Assembly (NCBI RefSeq): GCF_001676025.1
Contig: NZ_LZFW01000005.1
Coordinates: 82,980 to 118,239, forward strand
Length of the DNA: 35,260 nucleotides
Reading direction: 5' to 3'
From: Vibrio sp. UCD-FRSSP16_30
Lineage (GTDB): Bacteria > Pseudomonadota > Gammaproteobacteria > Enterobacterales > Vibrionaceae
Position 1 is the stretch's first letter. Each line of letters begins with the position of its first letter. A program made the position numbers and the translations under genes. The notes under the pieces were generated by a model that did no database searches, was not told where the DNA came from, and saw only the letters and a list, made by a program, of their open reading frames with translations. Positions 7,382 to 15,295 of the stretch are shown one piece after another.

Positions 7382-8554
7382 CTACTTGCTACTTTGCATT
7401 AGCTTTTCAGCTTTGTTGGCTTTCATAATAAAGAGCAAGCCAATCAATGGAACAACAATAGCAGTGTAAGGAATCATGCTAGCACCTAACTGTCCATCGA
7501 GTACCATTCCGCCAAGGAATCCACCAAAAGCATTGGCAAGGTTAAAGGCTGAAATATTGGCCGTTGCTGCTAGTTCTTGTCCGTCACCACCGTGGTTCAT
7601 TACGCGAAGTTGCATTGCTGGAACGTTAGCAAATGAAGCGATACCAAAGATAAATAGTGCACCGACAAATAATACTTTGTTGTCAGTAACCAAGCCGACC
7701 AGCACTAATGATGCAATCATTGCGATAGCCCAAAATAGAGAGGCTTTAGATAAGCTTTTATCTGAAGAGCGACCACCTAAGGTGTTACCTATGATTAGGC
7801 CAAGACCCACTAAGACTAAAATCCAAGTAACAGCATCTTGTCCAAAACCCGTCACGTGCATTGCGATAGGAGCAATGTAACCATACAAAGTCATGAAGCC
7901 TGACCATGCAAAAGCGGTAATCGCTAAGCTGATTAGAAGCATTGGGTTTTTAAATGCAAGAAGCTGTGTTTTGATGCTTTTTGCTTCGCCGTGTCCAGAA
8001 GAATGGATAGCAAGCATAATAAAGATAAGAGCAACTGCGCCAAAAGCAGCAACAGTGAAGAAAGTATTGCTCCAACCAAAGGTTAAGCTAATCCATGTCC
8101 CCGCCGGTACACCGAGAACGTTGGCTAGAGTTAAACCTGCGAACATTTGTCCTACCGCGCGACCTGCCATTTTTTCAGAGACTAAGTTAGTGGCTACAAC
8201 GGCACCAATACCGTAGAAAGGACCTTGTACTAGGCCTGCAATTACGCGACTTGCTAATAACAAAGAGTAGCTAGGAGCGAGAGCAGAAAGAACGTTACCT
8301 ATAATGAAAAGCCCCATTAGGCCAATCAATACATTCTTTTTATTAAACTTAGCAAGGTAGATGGTCAAAATTGGACCACCGATAACAATCGCTAGAGCAT
8401 AAGCACTGATGAGGTAACCTGCCTGACCTTCAGTGATGGATAGTGAGGTTGCGATTTGCGGCAGAATACCAGCAATAACAAATTCAGCCGTACCGATAGC
8501 AAACGCAGCTAGCGTTAATATCCATACTTGTAGGGGCATTTTTTCTTGGTTCAT
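7382..8554 (-). CDS. MFS exporter, DHA1-type (AraJ/YdhP-like)
   Basis: A 390-residue 12-helix inner-membrane transporter of the major facilitator superfamily. The N terminus WILTLAAFAIGTAEFVIAGI with LPQIATSLSITEGQAGYLIS is typical of the DHA1 drug or sugar exporters AraJ, YdhP and PbuE. Further motifs include RVIAGLVQGPFYGIGAVVA in helix 4 and the motif-C-like GLTLANVLGVPAGTWI in helix 5. Substrates would leave the cell in exchange for protons; the actual compound is unknown. It is divergent from a LysR regulator (8719) across 164 bp, which suggests that regulator controls it. The ATG at 8554 has GGA about 7 nt upstream. Confidence 0.9.
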   Translation of the reverse strand: MNQEKMPLQVWILTLAAFAIGTAEFVIAGILPQIATSLSITEGQAGYLISAYALAIVIGGPILTIYLAKFNKKNVLIGLMGLFIIGNVLSALAPSYSLLLASRVIAGLVQGPFYGIGAVVATNLVSEKMAGRAVGQMFAGLTLANVLGVPAGTWISLTFGWSNTFFTVAAFGAVALIFIMLAIHSSGHGEAKSIKTQLLAFKNPMLLISLAITAFAWSGFMTLYGYIAPIAMHVTGFGQDAVTWILVLVGLGLIIGNTLGGRSSDKSLSKASLFWAIAMIASLVLVGLVTDNKVLFVGALFIFGIASFANVPAMQLRVMNHGGDGQELAATANISAFNLANAFGGFLGGMVLDGQLGASMIPYTAIVVPLIGLLFIMKANKAEKLMQSSK

Positions 8555-8718
8555 CAGTATTCCAACGGTGTAAATTATCTATGTCGTTATTATGACTGTT
8601 ATAAATATTTTGATAATTACCTATAATATGAATACATTATTTACTTGTGATTAATAATCCTAATGTTGTGAACAAATTCTACGTGCAATTTAATGAATGA
8701 ACCTTTTGAGTAAGTGGT

Positions 8719-9639
8719 ATGGATAAGTTTTCTGATATGGCGATGTTCGCCACTATAGTGAAGTTAAAGACAATGGCAGGAGCGGCCCGTGAGCTTGGTG
8801 TTTCTGCGGCCTCTATTACCAATCGCTTACGCGCCCTTGAAGATCGCTACGGCGTAAAACTGCTAAATAGAACCACAAGGCATATATCATTAACTGATTC
8901 GGGCGAAACCTATTATCGCTCGTGCATTGATATTCTTGAAAGTGTTTATGATGTAGAGCAGTTACTTACGAAAGGGGCTCGGGCCACACAAGGGCCAATT
9001 AAAATCGTTGCGCCTAAAGATATAGGCAAGCAGGTTATTTTACCTATATTGACCGAGTTTACCTCGTTATACCCAGAAGTGACGCCTCACATTTATTTAA
9101 ATGATCACGTCTATAATATTGCCGAAAGTGAAGTGGATATTATTATTCGTTATGGAGAGCTATACGATAGTAATGTTATCTCTAGGCGATTAGGTCGCAG
9201 TGAAAGGGTGCTGTGTACTTCACCTGATTACTTAAAGGAACACGGTGCACCTAAAGCGCTTAATGATTTAATCACACATAAAACATTAGTTATGCTCAGC
9301 TCTCAAGAAGAGCTGAAAACTTGGTACTTTAGAAAAGGTGAAAAGCTAGAGTCGGTAACCGTATCGCCTGCATACCTGTCCGATGATGGTGAAATTATTA
9401 AGCAGTTGGCTGTGGATGGATTGGGCATTGCCATGAAGTCTCGACTCGATATTCAGCAGGAGATTCAGCAAGGCAGTTTAGTGACACTATTTGATGAATA
9501 TATAAAAAACTTTAATTCGGCTACCGCTGATAGCAGTTCGGACTTAAAGGTTTATTATTTAGATAAAAGACATCAGCCTAAGCGTATTCGTCTCTTTTTA
9601 GATTTTCTTTATCAAAAATTTGCAGAGCTAGATGGTTAA
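8719..9639 (+). CDS. LysR-family transcriptional regulator (next to the MFS gene)
   Basis: A 306-residue LysR regulator. The helix-turn-helix lies in TMAGAARELGVSAASITNRL and is followed by YGVKLLNRTTRHISLT. The effector domain spans about 90-300, with TKGARATQGPIKIVAPKDIG at its start. It belongs to the CrgA/DmlR-like group in which LLNRTTR is common. It is divergent from the MFS exporter, so control of that gene is the simplest reading. The start is set by MDKFSDMAMFATIV; its ribosome-binding sequence is weak. A hairpin at 9639-9674 follows the stop. Confidence 0.9.
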   Translation: MDKFSDMAMFATIVKLKTMAGAARELGVSAASITNRLRALEDRYGVKLLNRTTRHISLTDSGETYYRSCIDILESVYDVEQLLTKGARATQGPIKIVAPKDIGKQVILPILTEFTSLYPEVTPHIYLNDHVYNIAESEVDIIIRYGELYDSNVISRRLGRSERVLCTSPDYLKEHGAPKALNDLITHKTLVMLSSQEELKTWYFRKGEKLESVTVSPAYLSDDGEIIKQLAVDGLGIAMKSRLDIQQEIQQGSLVTLFDEYIKNFNSATADSSSDLKVYYLDKRHQPKRIRLFLDFLYQKFAELDG

Positions 9640-9674
9640 AACCCGACAACTATGAATAACAAGGTGTCGGGTTT
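9639..9674. terminator. Bidirectional terminator-like hairpin between LysR and proV
   Basis: AAACCCGACA (9639-9648) and TGTCGGGTTT (9665-9674) form a 10-bp stem with a 16-nt loop in the gap between two convergent genes. The A and T bases at the stem base could serve both directions. The large loop makes it a moderate call. Confidence 0.55.
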
Positions 9675-9699
9675 ATGTCAGCTAATACTAAGAGATAAA

Positions 9700-10908
9700 T
9701 TAGCTCACTTTCGCTTCTGTTTTCTCTTCTTTATCTGAGAAAATATCAGCAACTTTATCTCTTTCTAGCGTGCCTTCAAGTTCGCCATCTTCATTGATTA
9801 CCGGTAACGAGTAATCAGAAGATATGGCCTCGGTAAGCACCTCTTCAATAGCAGATTCAGATGAAATGGTCGGTACATCTTCATACAAACACGGCTCAAT
9901 GTTATCAATCGCATCATCTTGAGAAGCTTCTTGTAGTGCTTCTTCGGTAATAAGACCTTGATAACCCTCGTCTGTCACATGATAACCATAATCATGCTCT
10001 GAGTTTCTCATCTGTTTTAACGCGCCTTCAATGGTGCTGGTGGTAATGCGCAAAGCTGGCTTTTGCATTACAGTCTCAACGGTTAGGGCGCGAGCACGAT
10101 TGACATCTTTTACGAACGCTTCGACATAGTCTGTTGCAGGGTGAAGTAAGATCTCATCCGGCGTACCTTGCTGAACGAGCTCACCATCTTTCAAGATAGC
10201 GATTTTGTCACCAATGCGCAGTGCTTCATCCAAATCATGAGTAATAAAGATAATGGTTTTATGCAGCTTCTCTTGCAGCTCGATAAGTTGGTCTTGCATC
10301 TCACTTCTAATTAATGGATCTAGAGCTGAAAATGCTTCATCCATTAATAGAATTTCCGCATCGGTACACAACGCTCTTGCAAGGCCGACTCGTTGCTGCT
10401 GACCACCAGAGAGTTGCGATGGATATTGTTCTTCGTAGCCTTTTAAGCCAACCGTCTCTATCCACTGCGTGGCAGTTTGTATGCGCTTAGATTTCTCAAT
10501 GCCTTGAATTTCCAAGCCATAAGCAACGTTATCAATTACTTTTCGATGAGGAAGCAGTCCAAAGCGTTGGAATACCATCGACATTTTATGGCGACGAAAC
10601 TGCTCAAGCTCTTTCGCTGCAAATTTCATTACATCGACACCATCAACTTCTATTTGCCCTTCACTTGGGTCAATAAGACGGTTGAAGTGACGAATCAATG
10701 TTGATTTTCCTGAGCCAGATAAGCCCATAATAACGAATATCTCACCATTATGAATATCAAGATTGATGTCTTTTAAACCCACGGTATGACCGGTTTTTGC
10801 CAGTACCTCATCCTTACTTAGTCCCTGTTTAACCATCGGTAATACCGACTCTGGTTTAGGGCCAAATATTTTATAAAGACCAGAGATTTTGATTAGAGGC
10901 TTAGTCAT
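9700..10908 (-). CDS. proV: Glycine betaine/choline ABC transporter ATP-binding subunit with CBS domains
   Basis: A 402-residue ATPase that powers osmoprotectant import. Seen in order: Walker A GLSGSGKST (62-70), Q-loop VFQ (112-114), signature LSGGQ (166-170), Walker B ILLMDE (186-191), D-loop SALD and H-loop ITHD. A C-terminal CBS pair follows (about 275-390), which in OpuA/ProV proteins senses ionic strength or nucleotides. Length equals typical ProV. The start at 10908 has AGGAG 8 nt upstream and overlaps the last 8 bases of proW, so the two are translationally coupled. It ends the operon proX-proW-proV, an order seen in choline/betaine CbcXWV-type systems rather than E. coli proVWX. Confidence 0.92.
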   Translation of the reverse strand: MTKPLIKISGLYKIFGPKPESVLPMVKQGLSKDEVLAKTGHTVGLKDINLDIHNGEIFVIMGLSGSGKSTLIRHFNRLIDPSEGQIEVDGVDVMKFAAKELEQFRRHKMSMVFQRFGLLPHRKVIDNVAYGLEIQGIEKSKRIQTATQWIETVGLKGYEEQYPSQLSGGQQQRVGLARALCTDAEILLMDEAFSALDPLIRSEMQDQLIELQEKLHKTIIFITHDLDEALRIGDKIAILKDGELVQQGTPDEILLHPATDYVEAFVKDVNRARALTVETVMQKPALRITTSTIEGALKQMRNSEHDYGYHVTDEGYQGLITEEALQEASQDDAIDNIEPCLYEDVPTISSESAIEEVLTEAISSDYSLPVINEDGELEGTLERDKVADIFSDKEEKTEAKVS

Positions 10909-11800
10909 GTCTTAAATCTCCTAGGTGAGCTTGAGTTCGTTTTGCGTAGGCTTGAGTGGAGCGGTCAATCAAAATAGCCAATACCACAATCGCTAATCCG
11001 TTGAGCAGACCGAGTGTGAAGTATTGATTGGTAATCGATCTAAGAACAGGCTGACCTAAGCCTTTAACACCAATCATAGAAGCAATAACCACCATCGATA
11101 GCGCCATCATTACCGTCTGGTTAATACCAGCCATAATGGTTGGCATAGCTAAAGGCAGCTGTACGCCAAACAAGCGTTGACTGCGACTTGCGCCAAAAGC
11201 GGTGGCCGCTTCCATCACTTCTTTGTCTACTAAGCGAATGCCAAGGTTTGTTAAGCGAATTACAGGCGGAATTGCGTAAATTACTACGGCAATAAGCCCG
11301 GGGATTTTACCTATGCCTAATAGCATGACCACGGGAATTAAATACACAAAGGCGGGCATGGTTTGCATGATGTCGAGAATAGGAGTGACAACACTTTGGA
11401 TGCGATTAGATCGCGCCATGGCAATACCAATAGGGATACCGACAATAATGGCCAGTGCGGTACATACGGTAATGATACTTAGCGTTCGCATCGTATCTTC
11501 CCACATTCCTAGATAACCAATAAATAGAAGTGCGATTACACCGCCGACAGTCAGTTTTACAGAGTGACTGGCGATATAAATCAGTGCGCTAATGACCGCG
11601 AGTACGACAAACCAAGGGGTGGCAAGCAAAAGCTTTTCAAACCACACCAAGAAAGTAAGAAGGGGATCAAATAGGGATTCGATGAAGTCGCCATATTCTC
11701 TCGAAAAATCTTTGTAAGCACCGTCCAATGTTTTGCGAATAGTACGCATTGTTGAACGGTCGATTTCCGGAAAACTGGACAACCAACTGCTATCGAACAT
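10901..11800 (-). CDS. proW: Glycine betaine/choline ABC transporter permease
   Basis: A 299-residue inner-membrane permease. An N-terminal tail precedes about seven hydrophobic segments. The EAA-type coupling loop is seen in EAATAFGASRSQRLFGVQLP, followed by LAMPTIMAGINQTVMMALSM, the hallmark of ProW/OpuAB permeases. It forms the transmembrane pore with ProV and receives substrate from ProX. The ATG at 11800 (MFDSSWLSSF) is 6 nt after AAAGGA, whereas the ATG at 11806 touches that sequence, so I take the shorter form. It is separated from proX by 65 bp with a hairpin and overlaps proV by 8 bp. Confidence 0.92.
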   Translation of the reverse strand: MFDSSWLSSFPEIDRSTMRTIRKTLDGAYKDFSREYGDFIESLFDPLLTFLVWFEKLLLATPWFVVLAVISALIYIASHSVKLTVGGVIALLFIGYLGMWEDTMRTLSIITVCTALAIIVGIPIGIAMARSNRIQSVVTPILDIMQTMPAFVYLIPVVMLLGIGKIPGLIAVVIYAIPPVIRLTNLGIRLVDKEVMEAATAFGASRSQRLFGVQLPLAMPTIMAGINQTVMMALSMVVIASMIGVKGLGQPVLRSITNQYFTLGLLNGLAIVVLAILIDRSTQAYAKRTQAHLGDLRHD

Positions 11801-11821
11801 ATACATTCCTTTATATAATAA

Positions 11822-11845
11822 AAAGGGTAACCCGAGTTACCCTTT
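11822..11845 (-). terminator. Hairpin between proX and proW, likely partial terminator
   Basis: AAAGGGTAAC and GTTACCCTTT form a 10-bp perfect stem around a 4-nt loop, followed on the - strand by T-rich sequence. Placed right after proX inside the operon, it would release most transcripts or protect the proX 3' end. This gives more binding protein than permease, a common design in ABC importer operons. Confidence 0.7.
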
Positions 11846-11865
11846 GTTTTGGTTTATGTATGAAT

Positions 11866-12855
11866 TTACAGGTTAGCGGTTATTTTCTTAGCGACTTCAG
11901 GAGAAACCCACTGCTTCCAAATTTCAGGAGAGGTTTCAAGGAAGTGATACATGGTATCTTCAGAGCTTGCTTGCTCGTCTTCCATCCAGGCTAGTAGCTT
12001 GTTCATGTCTGCGTTGGTAAAACCACGCTTAGCAAGGTATTCCATAGCTTGTGGGTTGTTATTCGCAAAATCTTTTACGACAACCGTGTTTACTGGCGAT
12101 GGTGGATACATAGAAACGGTTGGGTTTTCACAACCTTCAACAGCGATACAGCTAGTAAATGCTTCTTCATCGACACCACTACCAAAATCAACTTTAACCA
12201 TTTCGTATTTACCTAGCACAGCCGTTGGTGCCCAGTAATAACCAAACCAACCTTCTTTGCGCTCATAGGCTTTAGCGATAGAGCCAGATAGACCTGCGCT
12301 TGAGCCAGAATCGATGAGTTCAAAGCCGGCTTCTTCAAGTTTGAGTGCTTCAAATAAGTGACCACCAGAGATTTGACATCCCCAACCAGCAGGACAGCCG
12401 TAGAAACCAGAGACCGAAGGATCTTCTGGGTGCTTGAATAGTTTCGCGTGTTTTTTGACGCCTTCAATTGTTGCCAATTCTGGGTATTGTTTTACCAAGT
12501 AAGATGGAACCCAAAATCCTTCTTCACCACCATCGACAAGTGCGTTACCAGCGTAAGCGAGTCGACCTTCTTCAACGCCTTTTTCTATAGCGTCTTTTAC
12601 TGAGTTAGTCCAAAGCTCTGGTGCAATATCAGGCTGTCCTTTCTCAATCATAGAGGTGGCCGTTGGCATGGTATCGCCTGGGGTAAGTTGTGCATCACAG
12701 CCATAGCCATGTTTTAGAACAAATTGGTCAATATTGGCGATAACACTGGCTGAGTTCCAGTTCATATCGGCGATAGTCACGGTACCGCATTCGTTGGCGT
12801 GAACATGGGTTGAAACACTTGCAATTACAGCCAGTGAGGCTAGCTTCCACTTCAT
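11866..12855 (-). CDS. proX: Glycine betaine/choline ABC transporter substrate-binding protein
   Basis: A 329-residue periplasmic protein. The signal peptide MKWKLASLAVIASVSTHVHA is followed by mature NECGTVTIADMNWNSA, matching the OpuAC/ProX family (VxIADMNWxS start). Aromatic residues for the quaternary-ammonium cage are plausible in the conserved DIAPELWTNS, EEGFWVPSYL and GWFGYYWAPTAVLG. It captures betaine, choline or a related compound and delivers it to ProW. Six mature cysteines probably form disulfides (for example GFYGCPAGWGCQISGG), a feature of the choline/betaine CbcX-like group. AAGGA precedes the ATG at 12855. It is first in the operon, downstream of the region with an FNR-type box. 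The exact ligand cannot be read from sequence. Confidence 0.9.
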   Translation of the reverse strand: MKWKLASLAVIASVSTHVHANECGTVTIADMNWNSASVIANIDQFVLKHGYGCDAQLTPGDTMPTATSMIEKGQPDIAPELWTNSVKDAIEKGVEEGRLAYAGNALVDGGEEGFWVPSYLVKQYPELATIEGVKKHAKLFKHPEDPSVSGFYGCPAGWGCQISGGHLFEALKLEEAGFELIDSGSSAGLSGSIAKAYERKEGWFGYYWAPTAVLGKYEMVKVDFGSGVDEEAFTSCIAVEGCENPTVSMYPPSPVNTVVVKDFANNNPQAMEYLAKRGFTNADMNKLLAWMEDEQASSEDTMYHFLETSPEIWKQWVSPEVAKKITANL

Positions 12856-13317
12856 AATAAATCCTTTATATATGCGCTTGTTTCCATAAAGAATACATTA
12901 TATCTATTGGTTATTATACCCCTGCGCCTTTAGAACGAAAAAATCGGAATACTAAAATCAGAAAAAATCGAGTCGTTTACAATGCAAATTAAAAGCAGAG
13001 TTAAAGTTGATTTCAATCAAGCTCACTTGGTTAAAATGCTTTATTTATCAACGGCTTGAGCTGTGTTGCTGGTGGCGGTATATGTAAGGCTAAAATATTG
13101 ATTAGTTAAAAGTGACTTTGATTAATTATTAATTTTTTAAAAACCATACAAATGATGCAGTGGGAGCGGGCTTAACTACTGTAGTGAGGGCACTATTGAC
13201 CGATAGAATATAATCAGCATTAATTGGATAAAATAGACTCATGTTAGTGCGTAAGTCATAATGGTTTTATCTGTAAGAAAATCATATATAAACATACCAG
13301 TGGGGCCTCATCTTGCT
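12856..13317. other. Divergent intergenic region proX / MipA-OmpV porin
   Basis: About 460 bp, AT-rich. It contains the FNR-type box at 13007-13020 and must hold promoters for both the betaine operon and the porin-sensor operon. An in-frame upstream ATG at 13261 could extend the porin by 19 residues, but the signal peptide argues for 13318. I see no tRNA, riboswitch or long repeat. Confidence 0.5.
13007..13020. promoter_or_regulatory. Perfect FNR-type box between proX and the porin operon
   Basis: TTGATTTCAATCAA equals the FNR consensus TTGAT-N4-ATCAA with no mismatch. It lies about 150 bp upstream of the proX ATG and 298 bp upstream of the porin start, so the regulated gene is not obvious. 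The match is seen directly; binding is inferred. Confidence 0.5.
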
Positions 13318-14193
13318 ATGAAGTTTGACCTATTAAGTCGATTGCACCGTTTTGCTCGCTTGCCATTAATAGCGCTTGGATTCAGCAGTCTTTTTCTGTC
13401 GGCATCAGCCTTTGCTACGGATATATCAAATGATGTTGGTGGTCGCCATGAAGATGGTGGATATTTTGAAATTGGTGGCAGTTTACTGGTGACCAATCAA
13501 ATTGATATTCGTGAAACAGAGCATAAAGATATTAGCCCATTACTGCTTCTTAGTGGTGTGTATCAATATAAAGGGGCTTTTGTCGAAATGGTTCACCTAT
13601 CCCAAGATGGGGTGAATTTGGGGTACAATTTTTGGAACTCAGAGCATTGGTCTATTGATTTTCTTGCTGCAAATATTACAGGCGTGTGGAAAAAATCGGA
13701 TGATGATGTCGATCTTAGCCAGTTAAATGAAGAACAACGCGATGCTTATTTAATGGGTGATGAGGATTATTTTATAGGCGCAGGACTAAGAGCAACTCGT
13801 TATTGGGGTGATAATTATGTCTTTCAACTTCGCGCGGTAAGCGATTATAAAGACAATATGGGTTTCCAAAGTACGGCACGGCTAGGTAAATCTTGGCAGG
13901 TGAAAAATTGGGACTTACACGCATTAGGTAGCGTTATATATTCGTCGAGTAAACTGGTGCGAAATGTCTATGGCGTAAGCAGTGAAGAGGCAACAACTCA
14001 GTTTCATCAATATGAACCAGATGATGCCTTTAGCTACAGCTTTGAGCTAGGAGCGGCTTACCCAATTAGTCAGAACGTGGTTTTTCGTTCAACCTACCGC
14101 ATAACCGCACTCTCCGATGAGATTACAGATAGCCCATTTAGCCAAGCTGATTACAATTCGTTATTTAACGTTTCAGTCAGCTATGTGTTCTAG
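13318..14193 (+). CDS. MipA/OmpV-family outer-membrane protein
   Basis: A 291-residue outer-membrane beta-barrel. The signal peptide runs MKFDLLSRLHRFARLPLIAL to ASAFA, then the mature protein starts TDISNDVGGRHEDGGYFEIG. Alternating hydrophobic/aromatic strands and the C-terminal SYVF (terminal Phe) fit Omp assembly. The family is named after MipA, the MltA-interacting scaffold, and Vibrio OmpV; the real role is often pore or envelope-stress-linked. It starts a four-gene run with a DUF3019 gene 8 bp downstream, then a response regulator and kinase, so it is probably both controlled by and functionally tied to that sensor system. A second family member is convergent at 17142. Start choice is moderate: ATG 13261 is possible but would bury the signal peptide. 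Confidence 0.82.
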   Translation: MKFDLLSRLHRFARLPLIALGFSSLFLSASAFATDISNDVGGRHEDGGYFEIGGSLLVTNQIDIRETEHKDISPLLLLSGVYQYKGAFVEMVHLSQDGVNLGYNFWNSEHWSIDFLAANITGVWKKSDDDVDLSQLNEEQRDAYLMGDEDYFIGAGLRATRYWGDNYVFQLRAVSDYKDNMGFQSTARLGKSWQVKNWDLHALGSVIYSSSKLVRNVYGVSSEEATTQFHQYEPDDAFSYSFELGAAYPISQNVVFRSTYRITALSDEITDSPFSQADYNSLFNVSVSYVF

Positions 14194-14201
14194 GTGGCAT
14201 C

Positions 14202-14588
14202 ATGAATAAAATATTATGCTGTCTGTTATTACTGATTATTAAACCTAGTTTTGCCTTTGCAAAAGATGCCTTAATTGAATTTACGGCAACCCCTAAGCAA
14301 TGTGTTGCGTTGCACAAAGGACAGGACTGTTATCAAAACGTCACTTTTCAGTGGAAAACGCCCGACGAAGGTCGATATTGTCTGCTGCAACATGATAGTA
14401 AAAAAACAGTTACTTGCTGGAGTGGGCATGTTGTACAGCAATTTGAATATAGCTTTAAAGGCAGCAAAACCACGAAGTTTATTTTAATCGATCAAAGTAC
14501 AACCGATCTATTAGCTGAAGTAAAAGTGGAAGTAACCTGGGTATACAAAGCACCTAAGCAGTCTCAGTCAGGGTGGAGATTATTTTGA
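14202..14588 (+). CDS. DUF3019-family small secreted protein
   Basis: A 128-residue protein with a signal peptide (MNKILCCLLLLIIKPSFAFA). The mature part has Cys residues in PKQCVALHKGQDCYQNVTFQW, RYCLLQ and VTCWSGH, the pattern I associate with DUF3019; four mature cysteines suggest two periplasmic disulfides. The function of the family is unknown. Its place between a porin gene and a two-component regulator suggests an accessory sensor or signal protein for the histidine kinase. It starts 8 bp after the porin stop, and its TGA overlaps the TTG start of the response regulator. No membrane anchor is seen besides the signal. Confidence 0.8.
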   Translation: MNKILCCLLLLIIKPSFAFAKDALIEFTATPKQCVALHKGQDCYQNVTFQWKTPDEGRYCLLQHDSKKTVTCWSGHVVQQFEYSFKGSKTTKFILIDQSTTDLLAEVKVEVTWVYKAPKQSQSGWRLF

Positions 14589-15277
14589 CCAATAAACAGC
14601 ACATATTAGTTGTCGAAGACGATACGTCATTAGCAGAATGGATTGGTGACTACTTACTGGATCATGATTATAGCGTGACAGTGGCAAGCCAAGGTGACTT
14701 TGCCCTAGAGATGATAGAAGAAGAAACTCCCGATCTTGTTTTATTGGATGTCATGTTGCCAGTGAAAAATGGTTTTGATGTGTGCAAAGAGGCAAGGGAG
14801 TTTTACTTCGGTCCAATACTCTTTATGACTGCCTGTGTTGAAGATGGTGATGAAATACGAGGTTTGGAAGTTGGGGCCGATGACTATCTAACTAAGCCGA
14901 TTCGCCCCAAGGTCATGCTGGCACATATTAAAGCATTACTGCGCCGCTCTACTGATGAAAAACCTAAACAAGTACTGCAATTTGGTTCTTTAGTCCTTAA
15001 TGCGACGGCTAAATCAGTCATGATTGATTCACATACCTTAGATCTTAATGCTAACGAATTTGATGCATTTTGGGCTTTGGCCTCTCATGCAGGTTCCATT
15101 GTGGCTCGTACTGATCTGATCACAGAGTTGCGAGGCATTGAATATGATGGATTTGATCGTTCGATTGATATTCGTATCTCTCGATTAAGAAAAAAGCTAC
15201 AAGAAGCGCCACAGCAGCCATATAAAATCAAAACCATTCGTGGACAGGGTTACCTTTTCTGTCGTGATGATGATTAA
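14585..15277 (+). CDS. carR: OmpR-family response regulator (CarR/VprA-like)
   Basis: A 230-residue regulator. The receiver domain (about 5-118) has acidic residues D12/D13, phosphoacceptor D55 in LLDVMLP, the conserved Thr in FMTAC and Lys in DYLTKPIRP. The C-terminal winged helix ends SIDIRISRLRKKL and TIRGQGYLF. I chose TTG 14585 (TTGACC, giving MTNKQHILVVEDD) because GGTGGAG lies 6 nt upstream. GTG 14573 is the other in-frame option but has no ribosome-binding sequence. The TTG overlaps the TGA of the DUF3019 gene, so the two are translationally coupled. In V. cholerae CarR/VprA controls lipid A glycine modification and polymyxin resistance and lies next to OmpV; the same neighbourhood here suggests orthology, which I infer and did not test. 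Confidence 0.88.
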   Translation: MTNKQHILVVEDDTSLAEWIGDYLLDHDYSVTVASQGDFALEMIEEETPDLVLLDVMLPVKNGFDVCKEAREFYFGPILFMTACVEDGDEIRGLEVGADDYLTKPIRPKVMLAHIKALLRRSTDEKPKQVLQFGSLVLNATAKSVMIDSHTLDLNANEFDAFWALASHAGSIVARTDLITELRGIEYDGFDRSIDIRISRLRKKLQEAPQQPYKIKTIRGQGYLFCRDDD

Positions 15278-15295
15278 TCAGTAAGAGTTCTGAGT

